Assembly: GCF_038618305.1 (NCBI RefSeq)
Contig: NZ_CP152017.1
Coordinates: 1,155,501 to 1,219,500 of the forward strand
Reading direction: 5' to 3'
DNA from: Sporosarcina sp. FSL K6-2383
GTDB lineage: Bacteria > Bacillota > Bacilli > Bacillales_A > Planococcaceae
Length of the DNA: 64,000 bases
The stretch's first letter is position 1, and every line of letters begins with the position of its first letter. The position numbers and the translations under genes were made by a program. Positions 1-9,822 of this stretch are shown piece after piece. The notes beneath the pieces are model-generated. The model ran no database searches, was not told the origin of the DNA, and saw only the letters and a list, made by a program, of their open reading frames with translations.

Positions 1-156
1 GATTGTCGTGTAAAGACCATACTCAGGCTTGACCCCCGAGGCAATTGCAAAAGCCATCCCGAGCGGAATGGCTACAATACCAACTGTAATTCCCGCAATC
101 AAATCCTTGCGAAATCCGGTTGCGTCATAATGAAGATAACGATTATCCTTGAACAT
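1..156 (-). CDS. SulP-family anion permease, N-terminal fragment
   Basis: Partial gene running off the left edge of the window. The visible 52 residues begin [15 protein letters not shown] and continue with [20 protein letters not shown] and a GVKPEYGLY segment. This is the typical N-terminus and first membrane segment of SulP (SLC26-like) sulfate/bicarbonate/dicarboxylate permeases of the plasma membrane. The start is the ATG at 156. Substrate cannot be told from this fragment. It is divergent from the lipoprotein gene that begins at 457. Confidence 0.85.
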   Translation of the reverse strand, partial: MFKDNRYLHYDATGFRKDLIAGITVGIVAIPLGMAFAIASGVKPEYGLYTTI

Positions 157-456
157 TCAATTCACTCCGTCTACTTTGACTTGTCTGAGACATTCTTTAT
201 TAAGTATAGCCAACAAACGTTGGAGTGACAAGGTTTTAAGATTAGGAGGGCGAAAAATAGGTTAATAGAGTCAACATACAGATTGACAAAATGTGCTTTT
301 TGGCTCTCCTAGTCAGAATTATTGGAGTTAAAGAACATTGGATGGTTATCTGGAAATCTATTCAACTTTCAAACATTCATCCGAAGAAGAGGGTAGAAAC
401 AAATAGTTATATTGAAATGATTACTGTATATAGCTTAGAGAAAGTGAGTGTATCAT
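157..456. other. Intergenic region between divergent sulP and BMP lipoprotein genes
   Basis: About 300 bases without a convincing gene. It must hold promoters for both flanking genes, but I see no clean sigma-A pair. A TTGACA at about 281-286 has no good -10 at the right distance. No riboswitch fold or strong inverted repeat was recognised. Confidence 0.4.
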
Positions 457-1416
457 ATGAAAAATAAAATAATAGTTGTTTTATTTATAACACTGTTACT
501 TGGGGCCTGTGGTCTAGAAGAAAGAAATCCGCTTGAAGGGAAAGTGAAGGTTGGCGTTATGCTTTCTGAAAACGGCCTTGGAGATCAATCATTTTCGGAT
601 TTGGCTTTTGCGGGTTTGATGAAGGCGCGAGATGAAGATGGTATTGTTGTCGAATACTTAGAGCTTGCAGATACAGGCACGTATGAAAGTGGATTTGAAC
701 AACTAGCTAACAACGGAAATGATTTAGTGTTCGCGCTTGGATTTACCGGCCAAGAAGCACTTGAAAAAGTAGCACAAGCCTATCCGCAACAATCCTTCGT
801 TTTGGTTGACGCGGTATCGGAAATGAACAATATTACTTCAATTACCTTCAAGGAAAACGAGGGAAGTGTTCTAGCGGGTATAGTTGCGGCGACGGTGTCG
901 GAAACGCAGACAATCGGTTTTATTGGTGGCGTAGAAGCCCCACTCATTCAACGTTTTGAGCAAGGCTTCGTGCAAGGCGCAAAATCAGTGAATCCAACGA
1001 TTGAAATTATGACTGAATACGCCGGAAGCTTCGATAATGATGCACTTGGAGCAGAAATTGCAGCAAATATGATTGATAGTCAGGCGGACGTTCTGTATGC
1101 TGCGGCTGGATTTACAGGAGTTGGCATGCTGCAAGAAGCTGAAAAACAGGGTGTCTACGCAATTGGGGTAGATAGTGATCAATACTTTTACGCAGAAAAA
1201 GCTGTCATTACATCGATGATGAAGAAGATCGATCTTGCCTTATTTGATATTATCCATGCCTATAAAGAAACTGGGGAAATCCCATCAGGTCATGTTGAGC
1301 TTGGGCTTGCGGAAAATGCGGTTGGACTCGCTCCATTCCGTGTTCTCGATTTAACGCAGGAGGACCAAAATAGACTGGACGGATACTTAGAAAAAGCTAC
1401 TTCGGAAATGAAATAG
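457..1416 (+). CDS. BMP/PnrA-like substrate-binding lipoprotein
   Basis: A 319-aa member of the BMP (Bmp/Med/PnrA) family of extracellular solute-binding proteins, anchored by lipid. The lipobox LLGAC puts the lipidated cysteine at residue 18, preceded by a short basic and hydrophobic signal. Family hallmarks are [17 protein letters not shown] near the N-terminus, LGFTGQEAL, and GVDSDQ near residue 230. Family members usually bind purine nucleosides for an ABC transporter, but no permease or ATPase genes follow. Instead a chemoreceptor starts 10 bp downstream, so the pair may act as a ligand-binding protein plus receptor (inference). The ATG at 457 is preferred over an in-frame GTG at 448 because the lipoprotein signal starts there. 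The ligand is unknown. Confidence 0.85.
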   Translation: MKNKIIVVLFITLLLGACGLEERNPLEGKVKVGVMLSENGLGDQSFSDLAFAGLMKARDEDGIVVEYLELADTGTYESGFEQLANNGNDLVFALGFTGQEALEKVAQAYPQQSFVLVDAVSEMNNITSITFKENEGSVLAGIVAATVSETQTIGFIGGVEAPLIQRFEQGFVQGAKSVNPTIEIMTEYAGSFDNDALGAEIAANMIDSQADVLYAAAGFTGVGMLQEAEKQGVYAIGVDSDQYFYAEKAVITSMMKKIDLALFDIIHAYKETGEIPSGHVELGLAENAVGLAPFRVLDLTQEDQNRLDGYLEKATSEMK

Positions 1417-1426
1417 GGAGGGGAAT

Positions 1427-3082
1427 ATGAACATGACCATTAAGAAAAAGATATTACTCAATTCACTCTCCGTGCTCGGTCTTTCTATAGTAATGATAGC
1501 GGTAATTATATTTAGAATGATGGCGATTCAAAATACAAGCAGTGATTATGTAAATGTCCTATTAGCAGTCCATGATGTGAATGCTGAAACGAAAGCAACA
1601 ATGAATAGCTTGAATACGCTCGCTTATAATATGACTGACGGTAATAAGGAAAATGTGCGTAATCAGCTTGATTCGACAACATTAGCATTTGAAGCCGCTG
1701 GGAGCCTGGTAAAAGAGAAAGAAGCACGTGCTATTTTAGTAGAAGCACAGGAGAAATTTGTTGTATTGAAAGAAGCAGCACTAGCGGCAGTTGAAGAGAA
1801 CAATTCTGCAGAAATCAATCGACAATCCCTCCGGAATGTAGGGATCGTTAACGATATTTATATGGTAGATCTTTATACATCTGCACACTACGATTATTTA
1901 CAAGAATTGCTCGCAAAACAAATTAAGGACGTCATTACATTTGCTGTACTTGGTACTATATTTGTCATAGTAGGAACGATTGTGATTGTTCTTCGATTGG
2001 CGAATGCTGTAACAAATCCACTGAAGAAGCTAGCAGCGAATGCAGAGGAAATTGCAGCGGGAAACCTAGTTGTAGAGGAAATCCACTACGATAAAAAAGA
2101 TGAATTGGGACAGTTGAATCATTCATTTACAACGATGACTGACCAGCTTCGCACTCTCCTCCAATCAATTGATGCTGCGAGTCGAAATGTGGATAACTAT
2201 GCAAAAGAATTGGAAGATGAAAATAGTTATCTTGCTGAAGCAAGTAATCAAGTGACGCTTTCAACGGAAGAGCTCGCGAAGGGAACACAAAGTATTTCTG
2301 AGGATCTACAAAGTTCGGTAGAGCTCATTGAGCAGATGAATCATGAATTTGGAACAAACGTTGATCGTGCTAGAAATTCTGCAAAACAAGCAGCAATGGC
2401 CAATCAGGCAATTGTAGAAGGCCGTGGAGCAATTGATGAGCAGCGTGTGCTAATCGACAACAATAACGAAGCGTCGAAATCAATCGAAAAAGCAACTGAA
2501 CAATTTACACAATATGCCGGGAGCATCGAAGAGATGGCGAAAACCGTTTCTGATATTGCGGCGCAGACAAACTTACTCGCTTTAAATGCTGCAATTGAAG
2601 CAGCCCGGGCTGGAGAAGCAGGGAAAGGATTTGCTGTCGTTGCTGATGAAGTGAGAAAACTGGCAGATGCTTCTACTGCGGCGACCGTACAGATTTTTGA
2701 TATGGTCAATCTTATCAAAGGTGGGCTAAGCTCGATTGCGGAATCAGTAGGAAAAGGTGTGGAAATTGCGACAGCCCAAGATGATAACGTGACACGTACG
2801 CTCAATGCCTTCACAAATATTGAAGATAAAATGGATAGCATTACGGGGGCATTGGAAGATCTTGTAGCAGGTGTGGACACGTCGCAGAAATTTAATAATA
2901 CAGTTCTAGAAAATACAGAAAACATCAGTGCCGTTGTCGAACAGACGGCTGCCGGTAGTGAAGAGATTTCTGCATCTGCGGAAGAACAACTTAACTCCAT
3001 CGGAAAAGTTGTGGATAAGGTGACTGCCTTACGTGAATTAACGGAGGACCTAAATACAATGATTTCAAGATTCAAATTATAA
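1427..3082 (+). CDS. Methyl-accepting chemotaxis protein (short sensor domain)
   Basis: A 551-aa chemoreceptor. TM1 lies at about residues 11-33, an extracellular helical sensor of roughly 135 residues follows, then TM2 at about 169-191 and HAMP at 192-245. The long cytoplasmic coiled coil carries the invariant hairpin tip [20 protein letters not shown] at about 381-400, which docks CheA and CheW. It ends FKL without a pentapeptide for CheR/CheB. It is co-directional with the upstream BMP lipoprotein (10-bp gap, no terminator between), so the two are probably one transcript. GGGAGGGG at 1416-1423 could serve ATG 1427 or ATG 1433; the latter has better spacing. The ligand is unknown, and the lipoprotein next door is the obvious candidate partner. 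Confidence 0.92.
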   Translation: MNMTIKKKILLNSLSVLGLSIVMIAVIIFRMMAIQNTSSDYVNVLLAVHDVNAETKATMNSLNTLAYNMTDGNKENVRNQLDSTTLAFEAAGSLVKEKEARAILVEAQEKFVVLKEAALAAVEENNSAEINRQSLRNVGIVNDIYMVDLYTSAHYDYLQELLAKQIKDVITFAVLGTIFVIVGTIVIVLRLANAVTNPLKKLAANAEEIAAGNLVVEEIHYDKKDELGQLNHSFTTMTDQLRTLLQSIDAASRNVDNYAKELEDENSYLAEASNQVTLSTEELAKGTQSISEDLQSSVELIEQMNHEFGTNVDRARNSAKQAAMANQAIVEGRGAIDEQRVLIDNNNEASKSIEKATEQFTQYAGSIEEMAKTVSDIAAQTNLLALNAAIEAARAGEAGKGFAVVADEVRKLADASTAATVQIFDMVNLIKGGLSSIAESVGKGVEIATAQDDNVTRTLNAFTNIEDKMDSITGALEDLVAGVDTSQKFNNTVLENTENISAVVEQTAAGSEEISASAEEQLNSIGKVVDKVTALRELTEDLNTMISRFKL

Positions 3083-3084
3083 GT

Positions 3085-3120
3085 AAACGACCGCCTCGCT
3101 TTTTTGCAAGGTGGTCGTTT
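3085..3120. terminator. Bidirectional intrinsic terminator
   Basis: Stem AAACGACC...GGTCGTTT with a loop that includes TTTTTT, lying between the stop of the chemoreceptor and the stop of the convergent ECF ATPase gene. T-rich flanks occur on both sides, so it can serve both strands. Confidence 0.75.
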
Positions 3121-3126
3121 GTTTTA

Positions 3127-4791
3127 TCATTGTACAAATTCATCAATCGACAATAAAACCCCGTCGTAGCCCATTTTACAAGTAAGCTGCGTAAGATGGG
3201 GCTGCTCCACCCGTGCCGTTTCGAGAATGGCTTGCTCTGCGAACGCTTGGCGTGTTGGCCCATCGTATAGCAGTTTTCCACTACCAAAGATAACTGTTCG
3301 CCCGAATGTTTCAGCTACAAAATCCATGTCATGTAAAATACATAGCACGAGTTTACCCTGTGTATGCAGTCCGTGAATAATTTCTTTTAACTTTGCTTTC
3401 CCCTGCGCGTCTTGCCCCATCGTTGGTTCGTCGAAAATCACGATAGCCGTATCCATGGCAAGGATGGATGCAACAGCAATCATTTTCCGTTCAGCGAGAC
3501 TTAAATCATATGGATTTTCTTCAGCTTTATCCAACAAACCAACCAGCTTCAGCATTTTCTCTGCATTGGTCCGTGCAACTTCTGGTGTTTGTCCGATGTT
3601 CAGTGGTCCGAACATCACTTCATCCAACACATTATTTTTGAAAATCTGGTCGTTTGGATTTTGAAAAACGAGCCCAATTGTACCAGCAAGTTTTGCTGCA
3701 GTCATGTTTTTTATATTGTTTCCATTGATCATCAGATTGCCGGCATTTGGTTTTAATAACGATTTTAGCAATTTGACGAAAGTTGTTTTCCCCGCGCCAT
3801 TTTGCCCGATAATCGCGGTAGGTTCACCCTGAAATGTCACGTTAATGCCTTGTAAGATAGGGCTATCCTTTGTGTAATTAAAATGCAAATCAGTGACAAG
3901 TATTTCAGGAGAATCACTTTCAATTACTAGCTCACCTTTTAATTGAATGCTGTCGCTATCGATGCCATTGCTAGGCATTTCATCAAGGGAAATGGGGTAG
4001 AGTCCAGTCTCTTCATTGCGCAGTTGAAGAGCCCTCGCAACAGTCGTATAGATAGGTGGTTTTACACCGAACGACTGCAAATCATCACGTGAAAAAATTT
4101 CTGCTGGTGTGCCGGTATCAATCAATTTTCCGCCATGCATCAAGAAAACTCTGTCGGCATAGGCGGCAAGTTTCTCCATTTTTTGCTCGACCATAATAAT
4201 CGTCATGCCTTCCTTCGACAGGTTTTCAACCACGCGAAATACTTCCTCTGAACCCTGTGGGTCAAGCTGTGAGGTTGGCTCATCCAGAATTAAAATATCC
4301 GGCTTCATGGCAATGACACTGGCAATCGCAACACGTTGCATTTGTCCACCGGAAAGCGAAAATGGATTGTTATCTCGCAATCCTTCGATATCAAGCAGTC
4401 GCATACTTTCTTGGATACGTTCATGCATTTCTTCGCGCGGGATACCGAGGTTTTCAAGGCCGAATGCAATTTCATCATACACAGTAAATTTTGCACCGGT
4501 CATTTGGGAAAACGGATTTTCAAAAATAAGCCCAACTTTAGCCGTAATATCGCTTATATCATGTGTGAACACTTCCATCTCACCAATGAAAACATCCCCA
4601 CCATATGCTCCCTTGAAAAAGTGGGGAATAAGCCCGCTTAGTGCATAGCATAGCGTCGTTTTTCCAGCCGTATTCATGCCAGTAATGCCAATGAATTGTC
4701 CTTTTTCAATCGTGAAAGACACATCGTCCAGTGCGAAGGTGTCGGTGTTCGGATATTTATATGTAAGATTTTCTACACGAATACGCGTCAT
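3127..4791 (-). CDS. ECF transporter fused double ATPase (EcfA-type)
   Basis: A 554-aa protein with two ABC ATPase domains that powers the energy-coupling-factor transporter formed with the next two genes. Domain 1 has Walker A GMNTAGKT (about 38-45), signature LSGGQMQR and Walker B LILDEPTSQLD. Domain 2 has Walker A GQNGAGKT and Walker B VIFDEPTMGQD, but its signature reads LSLAERK instead of LSGGQ, so one of the two composite ATP sites may be weak. The start is the ATG at 4791, which overlaps the upstream T-component stop as ATGA and has GGAGG 8 bases before it. An in-frame TTG at 4806 is rejected. Most group I and II ECF modules use two separate ATPases; the fused form occurs in some Firmicutes cassettes. 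Confidence 0.9.
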   Translation of the reverse strand: MTRIRVENLTYKYPNTDTFALDDVSFTIEKGQFIGITGMNTAGKTTLCYALSGLIPHFFKGAYGGDVFIGEMEVFTHDISDITAKVGLIFENPFSQMTGAKFTVYDEIAFGLENLGIPREEMHERIQESMRLLDIEGLRDNNPFSLSGGQMQRVAIASVIAMKPDILILDEPTSQLDPQGSEEVFRVVENLSKEGMTIIMVEQKMEKLAAYADRVFLMHGGKLIDTGTPAEIFSRDDLQSFGVKPPIYTTVARALQLRNEETGLYPISLDEMPSNGIDSDSIQLKGELVIESDSPEILVTDLHFNYTKDSPILQGINVTFQGEPTAIIGQNGAGKTTFVKLLKSLLKPNAGNLMINGNNIKNMTAAKLAGTIGLVFQNPNDQIFKNNVLDEVMFGPLNIGQTPEVARTNAEKMLKLVGLLDKAEENPYDLSLAERKMIAVASILAMDTAIVIFDEPTMGQDAQGKAKLKEIIHGLHTQGKLVLCILHDMDFVAETFGRTVIFGSGKLLYDGPTRQAFAEQAILETARVEQPHLTQLTCKMGYDGVLLSIDEFVQ

Positions 4792-5555
4792 AAGATTATC
4801 CTCCAAACGATGACAGCAAGCAGTATGCAGACAAGCAATATTTTTAGCTGAAAGCCGTATTTATAATACGAGGTTTCATTCAAAAAAGTTTTCTTCCCTT
4901 TGGCGTTAAATCCGCGTATTTCAAGTGCAATCGACCGTTCACGCGTGTCGTTCAATGAATTAAGAACGACGGGACCGAGAAGAGGGATGAATGATTTTAT
5001 CCGCGTTACTAATTTACCTTCCGTTTCCATTCCACGAGCGCGCTGTGCATCGGTGATTTTGCCTGTCATCGCCATCATTTGCGGGATAATCTGCAAGACA
5101 GATAGCAACACATAGCCAATTTTGGGCGACATGCCTTTATGAATAAGCGATTCAACAAGATTATCCGGTTTAGTTGTTAGGATGAGAACACCAAATGCAC
5201 AAACCATATTGATAATCCGGAGGGTCAGCAACAGTGCGAAAGCGAAACCTTCTTTATAAATAGGTAAAGGACCGATTTCAAACAAAACGGTTGCGCGGTC
5301 GGGGTGGAAGAAGCCTTGCACGATAATAATTGAAACGATTAACAGCATACTAAGTGCAACAACCGGCAAAATGTACTGAAGTACTTTGCCGGCAAGTAGT
5401 AGAAGGAGCGTAAACGTCAAGACACCGATGACGAATAGATGATTCGGAACAATGTACGTCAATGCGATGGAGATAAAGACAAATAATAGCTTGGAAAGCG
5501 GATCGACATCATGAATGACCGAATCCTTTTGAACATACAGTGTCATGTTTTTCAC
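4788..5555 (-). CDS. ECF transporter T component (EcfT-type transmembrane protein)
   Basis: A 255-aa membrane protein of the CbiQ/EcfT family, with about five to six hydrophobic segments. It links the ATPase to the substrate-binding S subunit. It shows the family's ARG motifs that contact the ATPase: AQRARGMETEG near residue 170 and LEIRGFNAKG near residue 210. GTG at 5555 is taken as the start because GGAGAG lies 6 bases upstream; the next ATG (5546) is too far from it. It lies between the S and A genes in a tight operon. Confidence 0.88.
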   Translation of the reverse strand: MKNMTLYVQKDSVIHDVDPLSKLLFVFISIALTYIVPNHLFVIGVLTFTLLLLLAGKVLQYILPVVALSMLLIVSIIIVQGFFHPDRATVLFEIGPLPIYKEGFAFALLLTLRIINMVCAFGVLILTTKPDNLVESLIHKGMSPKIGYVLLSVLQIIPQMMAMTGKITDAQRARGMETEGKLVTRIKSFIPLLGPVVLNSLNDTRERSIALEIRGFNAKGKKTFLNETSYYKYGFQLKILLVCILLAVIVWRIIL

Positions 5556-5567
5556 GGAAGTCTCTCC

Positions 5568-6170
5568 TTACAGTCGTTCGATTTTTGAACGATTATCATA
5601 CATATGCGCTACATTTTTAGGTAGTCCTTTGAAAATTAAGAAACTGATTAGGACAGTAGCCATTTTGTCTGGTACATCGACAACAATGCTGTCTGCGAAT
5701 GAAGCAAACCATAGTGGCATGTTATTTGACATCATTGTTGCAAAGAGTGCGTCACCCCATACATTCCCTGTTTGTCCTCCCCAAAACATGATGTTGAGTG
5801 GCGTGGAAACAGTGGCAGCAATAATACCAACAACAAGTCCCAAGACAAGCGCTTTTCCAACATTCGCTATCCAGCCTTTATAAGCCATAACTCCGACGAC
5901 AAGTCCAATAACTGCCGACGTAATGGCATAGACGAATGAAATCGGATCAGCCGTAAATCCATAAATAATATTGTTTACAGCACCAGCAATCCCACCGATT
6001 ATCGGACCTGCAAGCATACTTGCCAACACCGTTCCAATAGAATCCAACCAAAGTGGTAGCTTGAGTAGACCTGCAAATAATTTCCCTAAATAGTTGATGC
6101 CGATTGCGGCAGGAATAAGGACAAGCGCAGCCGTTGAGAAGTTCAATGACCACATACTGTTTTTCTTCAT
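5568..6170 (-). CDS. ECF transporter S component (substrate-binding membrane subunit)
   Basis: A 200-aa integral membrane protein with about six hydrophobic segments, for example FSTAALVLIPAAIGINYLG, VLASMLAGPIIGGIAGAVNN and VLGLVVGIIAATVS. Position and size match the S subunit of an ECF vitamin/cofactor transporter; it is the first gene of the S-T-A operon. No clear riboswitch precedes it, so the substrate cannot be inferred from regulation. A TATAAT-like -10 on this strand lies at 6244-6239, without a good -35. ATG 6170 is preferred over ATG 6191 because GAGGA lies 9 bases before it. I could not place it in a named S family (BioY, ThiT, RibU and so on). Confidence 0.8.
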   Translation of the reverse strand: MKKNSMWSLNFSTAALVLIPAAIGINYLGKLFAGLLKLPLWLDSIGTVLASMLAGPIIGGIAGAVNNIIYGFTADPISFVYAITSAVIGLVVGVMAYKGWIANVGKALVLGLVVGIIAATVSTPLNIMFWGGQTGNVWGDALFATMMSNNMPLWFASFADSIVVDVPDKMATVLISFLIFKGLPKNVAHMYDNRSKIERL

Positions 6171-6300
6171 CAGATAAATTCCTCTTTTCATTGTAGTTTG
6201 ACAACCTCACTCCGAGTGTCTTGACAGATGTCTATATGATTATAACTTACAATTGTTATTTGGAATAGTAGCATTTATGAAAAAGGATAGGATAGGGGAT

Positions 6301-6331
6301 AAAAAAAGCTTTCCCTACTGGTGGGAAAGCC
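6301..6331 (-). terminator. Intrinsic terminator of the LysM-NlpC/P60 gene
   Basis: On the minus strand, stem GCTTTCCC...GGGAAAGC with a 7-base loop is followed by seven T residues. It lies directly after the stop codon at 6339. Confidence 0.9.
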
Positions 6332-6338
6332 GAAGTTG

Positions 6339-7082
6339 TTAATAAAGAAGGTCAAAGCGTTTATAGCCAATGAATTTATCTTTCCAATAAGCTAATTCCA
6401 ATGAGGAAATTTCAACTTTCGTTGTCCCTGCATGGATGAACTCGCCATTTCCGAGATAGATTCCAGCGTGAGAAATTCCACTTCGGTATGTATTTTCGAA
6501 AAAGACTAAATCTCCTATTTTAGGCTCATCCACGTAAGTAGAGTTTACATACATATTTATGGTATCGAATCGAGGTAGATCAAGTCCAGCTGCTTGATAG
6601 ACGTAGTGGATGAATCCGCTACAGTCAAATCCTTCCGTTGTTATGCCAGCCCAAGCATAGGGAGTATCCAAAAGGGGAAGTGATGTATCAACTATGGCAG
6701 ATAAGACTTTTTCAGCAGTAGGAGATAATTTTTCTATATTGATATTTGTAGTAATGGTGTTCGCATTCTTCCACGAATTTGTGGAAGAGGTCAACACGCT
6801 ACTTTTTTGGGGTGACGTAGTTGCCGGACCATTTGTATTAGCGGGTGAAGGACTCGTTATTTTTCCTGAGATGTTCAATACCTGGTCAATTGTAATCGCA
6901 TCGGACGTAAGTTTATTTAAGCTTTTCAACTCGTCTACGGACAATTTGTGTTGTGAAGCAATTTTCCATAGGGTATCGCCAGCCTTGACGGTATATGATT
7001 CAGTCGCTGCGTCTGCACTTCCTGTTGCGATGAATGTTGCAAGTGCCGCAGTTGCTAACATCGAAAAAACTTTCTTTTTCAT
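6339..7082 (-). CDS. Secreted LysM + NlpC/P60 peptidoglycan endopeptidase
   Basis: A 247-aa secreted wall hydrolase. The signal peptide covers about residues 1-26 (ending GSADAA), one LysM domain about 29-72 (YTVKAGDTLWKIASQH) binds glycan, then a Ser/Thr/Asn-rich linker and an NlpC/P60 domain follow. Catalytic residues are visible: Cys154 in GFDCSGF, His205 in SHAGIYLG and His217 in EFIHAG. The family cleaves D-gamma-glutamyl-diaminopimelate bonds in peptidoglycan. It resembles LytE/CwlS of B. subtilis but has a single LysM. The strand upstream carries GCCGATAG, like a sigma-D -10 box, but no TAAA at the right distance, so sigma-D control is only a possibility. It has its own terminator. Confidence 0.92.
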   Translation of the reverse strand: MKKKVFSMLATAALATFIATGSADAATESYTVKAGDTLWKIASQHKLSVDELKSLNKLTSDAITIDQVLNISGKITSPSPANTNGPATTSPQKSSVLTSSTNSWKNANTITTNINIEKLSPTAEKVLSAIVDTSLPLLDTPYAWAGITTEGFDCSGFIHYVYQAAGLDLPRFDTINMYVNSTYVDEPKIGDLVFFENTYRSGISHAGIYLGNGEFIHAGTTKVEISSLELAYWKDKFIGYKRFDLLY

Positions 7083-7294
7083 GTATATTCTCCTTCCTAC
7101 GACAAATAGTTCTATAACTCTATTCTATCGGCTTTGAAGTCATAGGACAATACTCAGAATAAATTATATTTATGTTACAAAGATGAATAAGTATTTGGAT
7201 TTTATCTAATAAGGGCAAACCGATTGGGTTTTCGTCGACTATTGAACTTGGAAAAATTCCCCTAAAAGTACAAATTCATCTCTTAAATATCAAT

Positions 7295-7477
7295 ATGTCT
7301 GATTTACCAGAGAAATTTGACCCGAACATACCAAAGGGGAGAGATGCGGATGGTAATGAAAGAGCCGTCGATTACTCGCAGCATGGAATGGACGACAGTG
7401 AGTTTGATAGCATTACAGTCAACTCTATAAAAAAACAACGCCGTCTGGATAATCCCAAACGGCGTTGCACATCATGA
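7295..7477 (+). CDS. Doubtful small ORF, possible gene remnant
   Basis: A 60-codon reading frame starting [20 protein letters not shown]. The first 45 residues have a plausible acidic, soluble composition, but no Shine-Dalgarno precedes the ATG. The last third runs through the terminator hairpin of the convergent chemoreceptor gene, and the frame even overlaps that gene's stop. I do not recognise a family. It may be a decayed gene fragment whose real C-terminus is lost, or chance. Confidence 0.25.
   Translation: MSDLPEKFDPNIPKGRDADGNERAVDYSQHGMDDSEFDSITVNSIKKQRRLDNPKRRCTS
7429..7467 (-). terminator. Intrinsic terminator of the 700-aa chemoreceptor gene
   Basis: On the minus strand, CAACGCCGT pairs with ACGGCGTTG and is followed by seven T residues, 5 bases past the stop codon. 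Confidence 0.88.
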
Positions 7478-9574
7478 CAATTTAAAGCGATTTACAACTT
7501 CTTGCAGTTCTTGCGCAATGGTGTGCATATGTGCAGTAGCCTCTGCGACTCTTTCAAGCTCAGTTTGCTGTGTAGCTGAAGAAGCGCTTACTTCTTCGGC
7601 GGAAGCGGCGGTTTCTTCTGAAATTGCGGCAACGCTTTGAACGGCTATTAATGCCTGATCTTTATGGTCCATCATATCAGCAAGTTTTGTCGCTAACTCA
7701 TCGATCGTTCCGCCCATTTGCTGCGCAAGTTCCGCATTGCGGATAAAGGAAGATTCTGTGCTCGTTACGGATTGATTTTGATCTTCCATCAATTGCATAT
7801 TAGCTGTAATGACAGCAACGGTTTGTTGAGATTCGACTAATATTTCTTGAACTGTTTGCTGAATGACATCGGTTTCTGAGCTTGATTGCTCGGCTAGCTT
7901 CCGTACCTCTTCTGCGACAACAGCAAAGCCTTTGCCATGTTCACCTGCACGTGCGGCTTCAATACTGGCATTGAGCGCCAATAAATTTGTTTGTGCCGTT
8001 ATGCCGTGAATGGACGTGATAACTTGGTTAATATCCGCTATTTTAGCTGTCAGCGTCTCAATTTGCTGTTGTACTTTCTCATTCATTTCATTGGCAGCGA
8101 CATTATGTTCACGTAGCTTTCGAACTTCTGTCATCCCAATTTCAGTCGATGAGCTTGTTTGTTTAGACAAGTCATTCATGTTGTTAGACAGATCGTTGAG
8201 AGAATCCATTTGGTCCGACAGGTCGAAAATACGGTGGCTCGTTTCTTCCGTGTCCTCTGATTGCTTGGATGCACCGTGTGCAATTTCGTCCGTAGCCAAT
8301 GATACTTCCTGGCTCGATGCAACAACTTTTTCAAAAACCTGACTGACTTGACTCGATGACTCATTCAATTGGGTAGAAGAGTCTAAAACGGTGTGAATGG
8401 CGTCATTAGTTCTTTGAAGCATATTGTTATAGGCAAGTGCAACCTCACCAATTTCATCGGATTGAATATATTTTTCGTCAACATTTTTCGTTAAATCGCC
8501 AGCTGCAGCCGTCTCGATTGAATCACGCAAATAAGCAAGCGGCTTCAATTGTTTGAAGATGAACCAGAAAGTAGCAGCTGACATGAGAATGACCATGATG
8601 ATAGCTGAAATAATAGTCAAAAATAAAATAGTATTATATGTTTCTAAGATTTTAGATTTTGGGACAACGGTTTGCACCGACCATGTATCGGAAATCTGGT
8701 CGACTATTACAGGTGCAAAAGCATTAAAGGAGTTTTCATTTAACTGATTGGAATCGATGTAAAATGTTGAAATTTCTCCCTGGCGCAGTGTGTTTGTAAT
8801 GGTATCCCAATCAAAGGAATCTTGCATATTCGTTCCATTCAATTCCTCGTTTAAGCTATTGGCTGTTAAAAAACCAGCGTCTGTAATAATACTGGCATAT
8901 CCGCCTTCTGGTTTTATCGTGTCGACTAACTCATTTAAAAAATCAATGGAAATATCTGTTGTTAAAACACCAAAAAAAGTGCCTGTCTTTGTTAGCAATG
9001 GTACGGAAATCGTTGTCATAGGAACGATTTCACCGCCAGCACTATAGTCATAAGGCTCTGTTAAAATTGCCCGTTTTTCATTTTTAGGGACTAAATACCA
9101 ATCCCCCTCGCCTTCAATTTCATAGCCACTAAGCGCTTCGACATGAACTTTGTCACCATCCTTGTAAAGATAAGGAATAAAACGTTTAGACGGATCAACT
9201 AACCCACTAGAAACAGATGAGTCGATTGGAATTGACCCACTTTCAAAAATAGCGGCCATCCCAGTTGCATCCGAATTATTCGTCAAGTTATTTTCAATAA
9301 CGCTAATAATTTCATCGGCAGTCAAATTCCCTTGTGCCTGTAACGTTTCAAAAATATGTTTTGTTGTATGAAGCATTTCATTGGTTTTTTTAAAGCGATC
9401 ACTCATTGTGGAAGCGTATAACTCTGTATTACTAATTGCTGCTTCCTCCGCGTCTTGAATACTTTGATTATGTAAAATGATACTTGTAACAATTGAATAA
9501 GCCGCAAATAAAATCAAAAATAGCCCTATAATCAATACAGATAGTTTCCGTGCTATTCGATTTGTTTTTTTCAT
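7472..9574 (-). CDS. Methyl-accepting chemotaxis protein with double-Cache sensor
   Basis: A 700-aa chemoreceptor. TM1 lies at about 12-33. The extracellular region of about 290 residues looks like a dCache_1 sensor (ending [20 protein letters not shown]), then comes TM2 ([19 protein letters not shown]), HAMP, and a cytoplasmic signalling domain with tip [20 protein letters not shown] at about 528-547. The dCache fold typically binds amino acids or other small ligands directly. Architecture matches the McpA/McpB/TlpA group of B. subtilis. GAAAGGTGG precedes the ATG at 9574, and a TATACT -10 lies farther upstream. It is monocistronic with its own terminator. The ligand is unknown. Confidence 0.93.
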   Translation of the reverse strand: MKKTNRIARKLSVLIIGLFLILFAAYSIVTSIILHNQSIQDAEEAAISNTELYASTMSDRFKKTNEMLHTTKHIFETLQAQGNLTADEIISVIENNLTNNSDATGMAAIFESGSIPIDSSVSSGLVDPSKRFIPYLYKDGDKVHVEALSGYEIEGEGDWYLVPKNEKRAILTEPYDYSAGGEIVPMTTISVPLLTKTGTFFGVLTTDISIDFLNELVDTIKPEGGYASIITDAGFLTANSLNEELNGTNMQDSFDWDTITNTLRQGEISTFYIDSNQLNENSFNAFAPVIVDQISDTWSVQTVVPKSKILETYNTILFLTIISAIIMVILMSAATFWFIFKQLKPLAYLRDSIETAAAGDLTKNVDEKYIQSDEIGEVALAYNNMLQRTNDAIHTVLDSSTQLNESSSQVSQVFEKVVASSQEVSLATDEIAHGASKQSEDTEETSHRIFDLSDQMDSLNDLSNNMNDLSKQTSSSTEIGMTEVRKLREHNVAANEMNEKVQQQIETLTAKIADINQVITSIHGITAQTNLLALNASIEAARAGEHGKGFAVVAEEVRKLAEQSSSETDVIQQTVQEILVESQQTVAVITANMQLMEDQNQSVTSTESSFIRNAELAQQMGGTIDELATKLADMMDHKDQALIAVQSVAAISEETAASAEEVSASSATQQTELERVAEATAHMHTIAQELQEVVNRFKLS

Positions 9575-9750
9575 TTACCAACTCCACCTTTCTCAGATTT
9601 TCTTTTAGTATACATCATTTGGCAGGGTTCAACAATGGAGGGATGTGGGGTCGAAAGACATAATTCTTACTACCAGCAGAGTGTATTTTGGAGGAAAATG
9701 GATAATTATAAGATAATTCATATAAATTTCATATTTCGACATTTTTCGCA

Positions 9751-9777
9751 TTCATTTTCGGTGTTAATAACCGATAG
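9751..9777 (+). promoter_or_regulatory. Possible sigma-D promoter of the 4HB chemoreceptor gene
   Basis: ACCGATAG at 9770-9777 resembles the sigma-D -10 box (GCCGATAT). The element 15 bases upstream is TTCA rather than TAAA, so this is weak. Chemoreceptor genes in Bacillus are normally sigma-D controlled. Confidence 0.3.
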
Positions 9778-9822
9778 GAAGGGTATAGCTTATAAAAAAA
9801 TTGATGAATTGGGGGATAAAAA

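Noticed and set aside
2404..3075. 223-codon antisense frame in the first chemoreceptor gene
   Set aside because: It lies wholly inside a clear MCP gene, is Ser/Ala-rich as expected for the shadow of coiled-coil codons, and has no ribosome site.
6171..6300. Riboswitch in front of the ECF cassette
   Set aside because: I looked for TPP, FMN, cobalamin and preQ1-like conserved cores and saw none; the leader is short.
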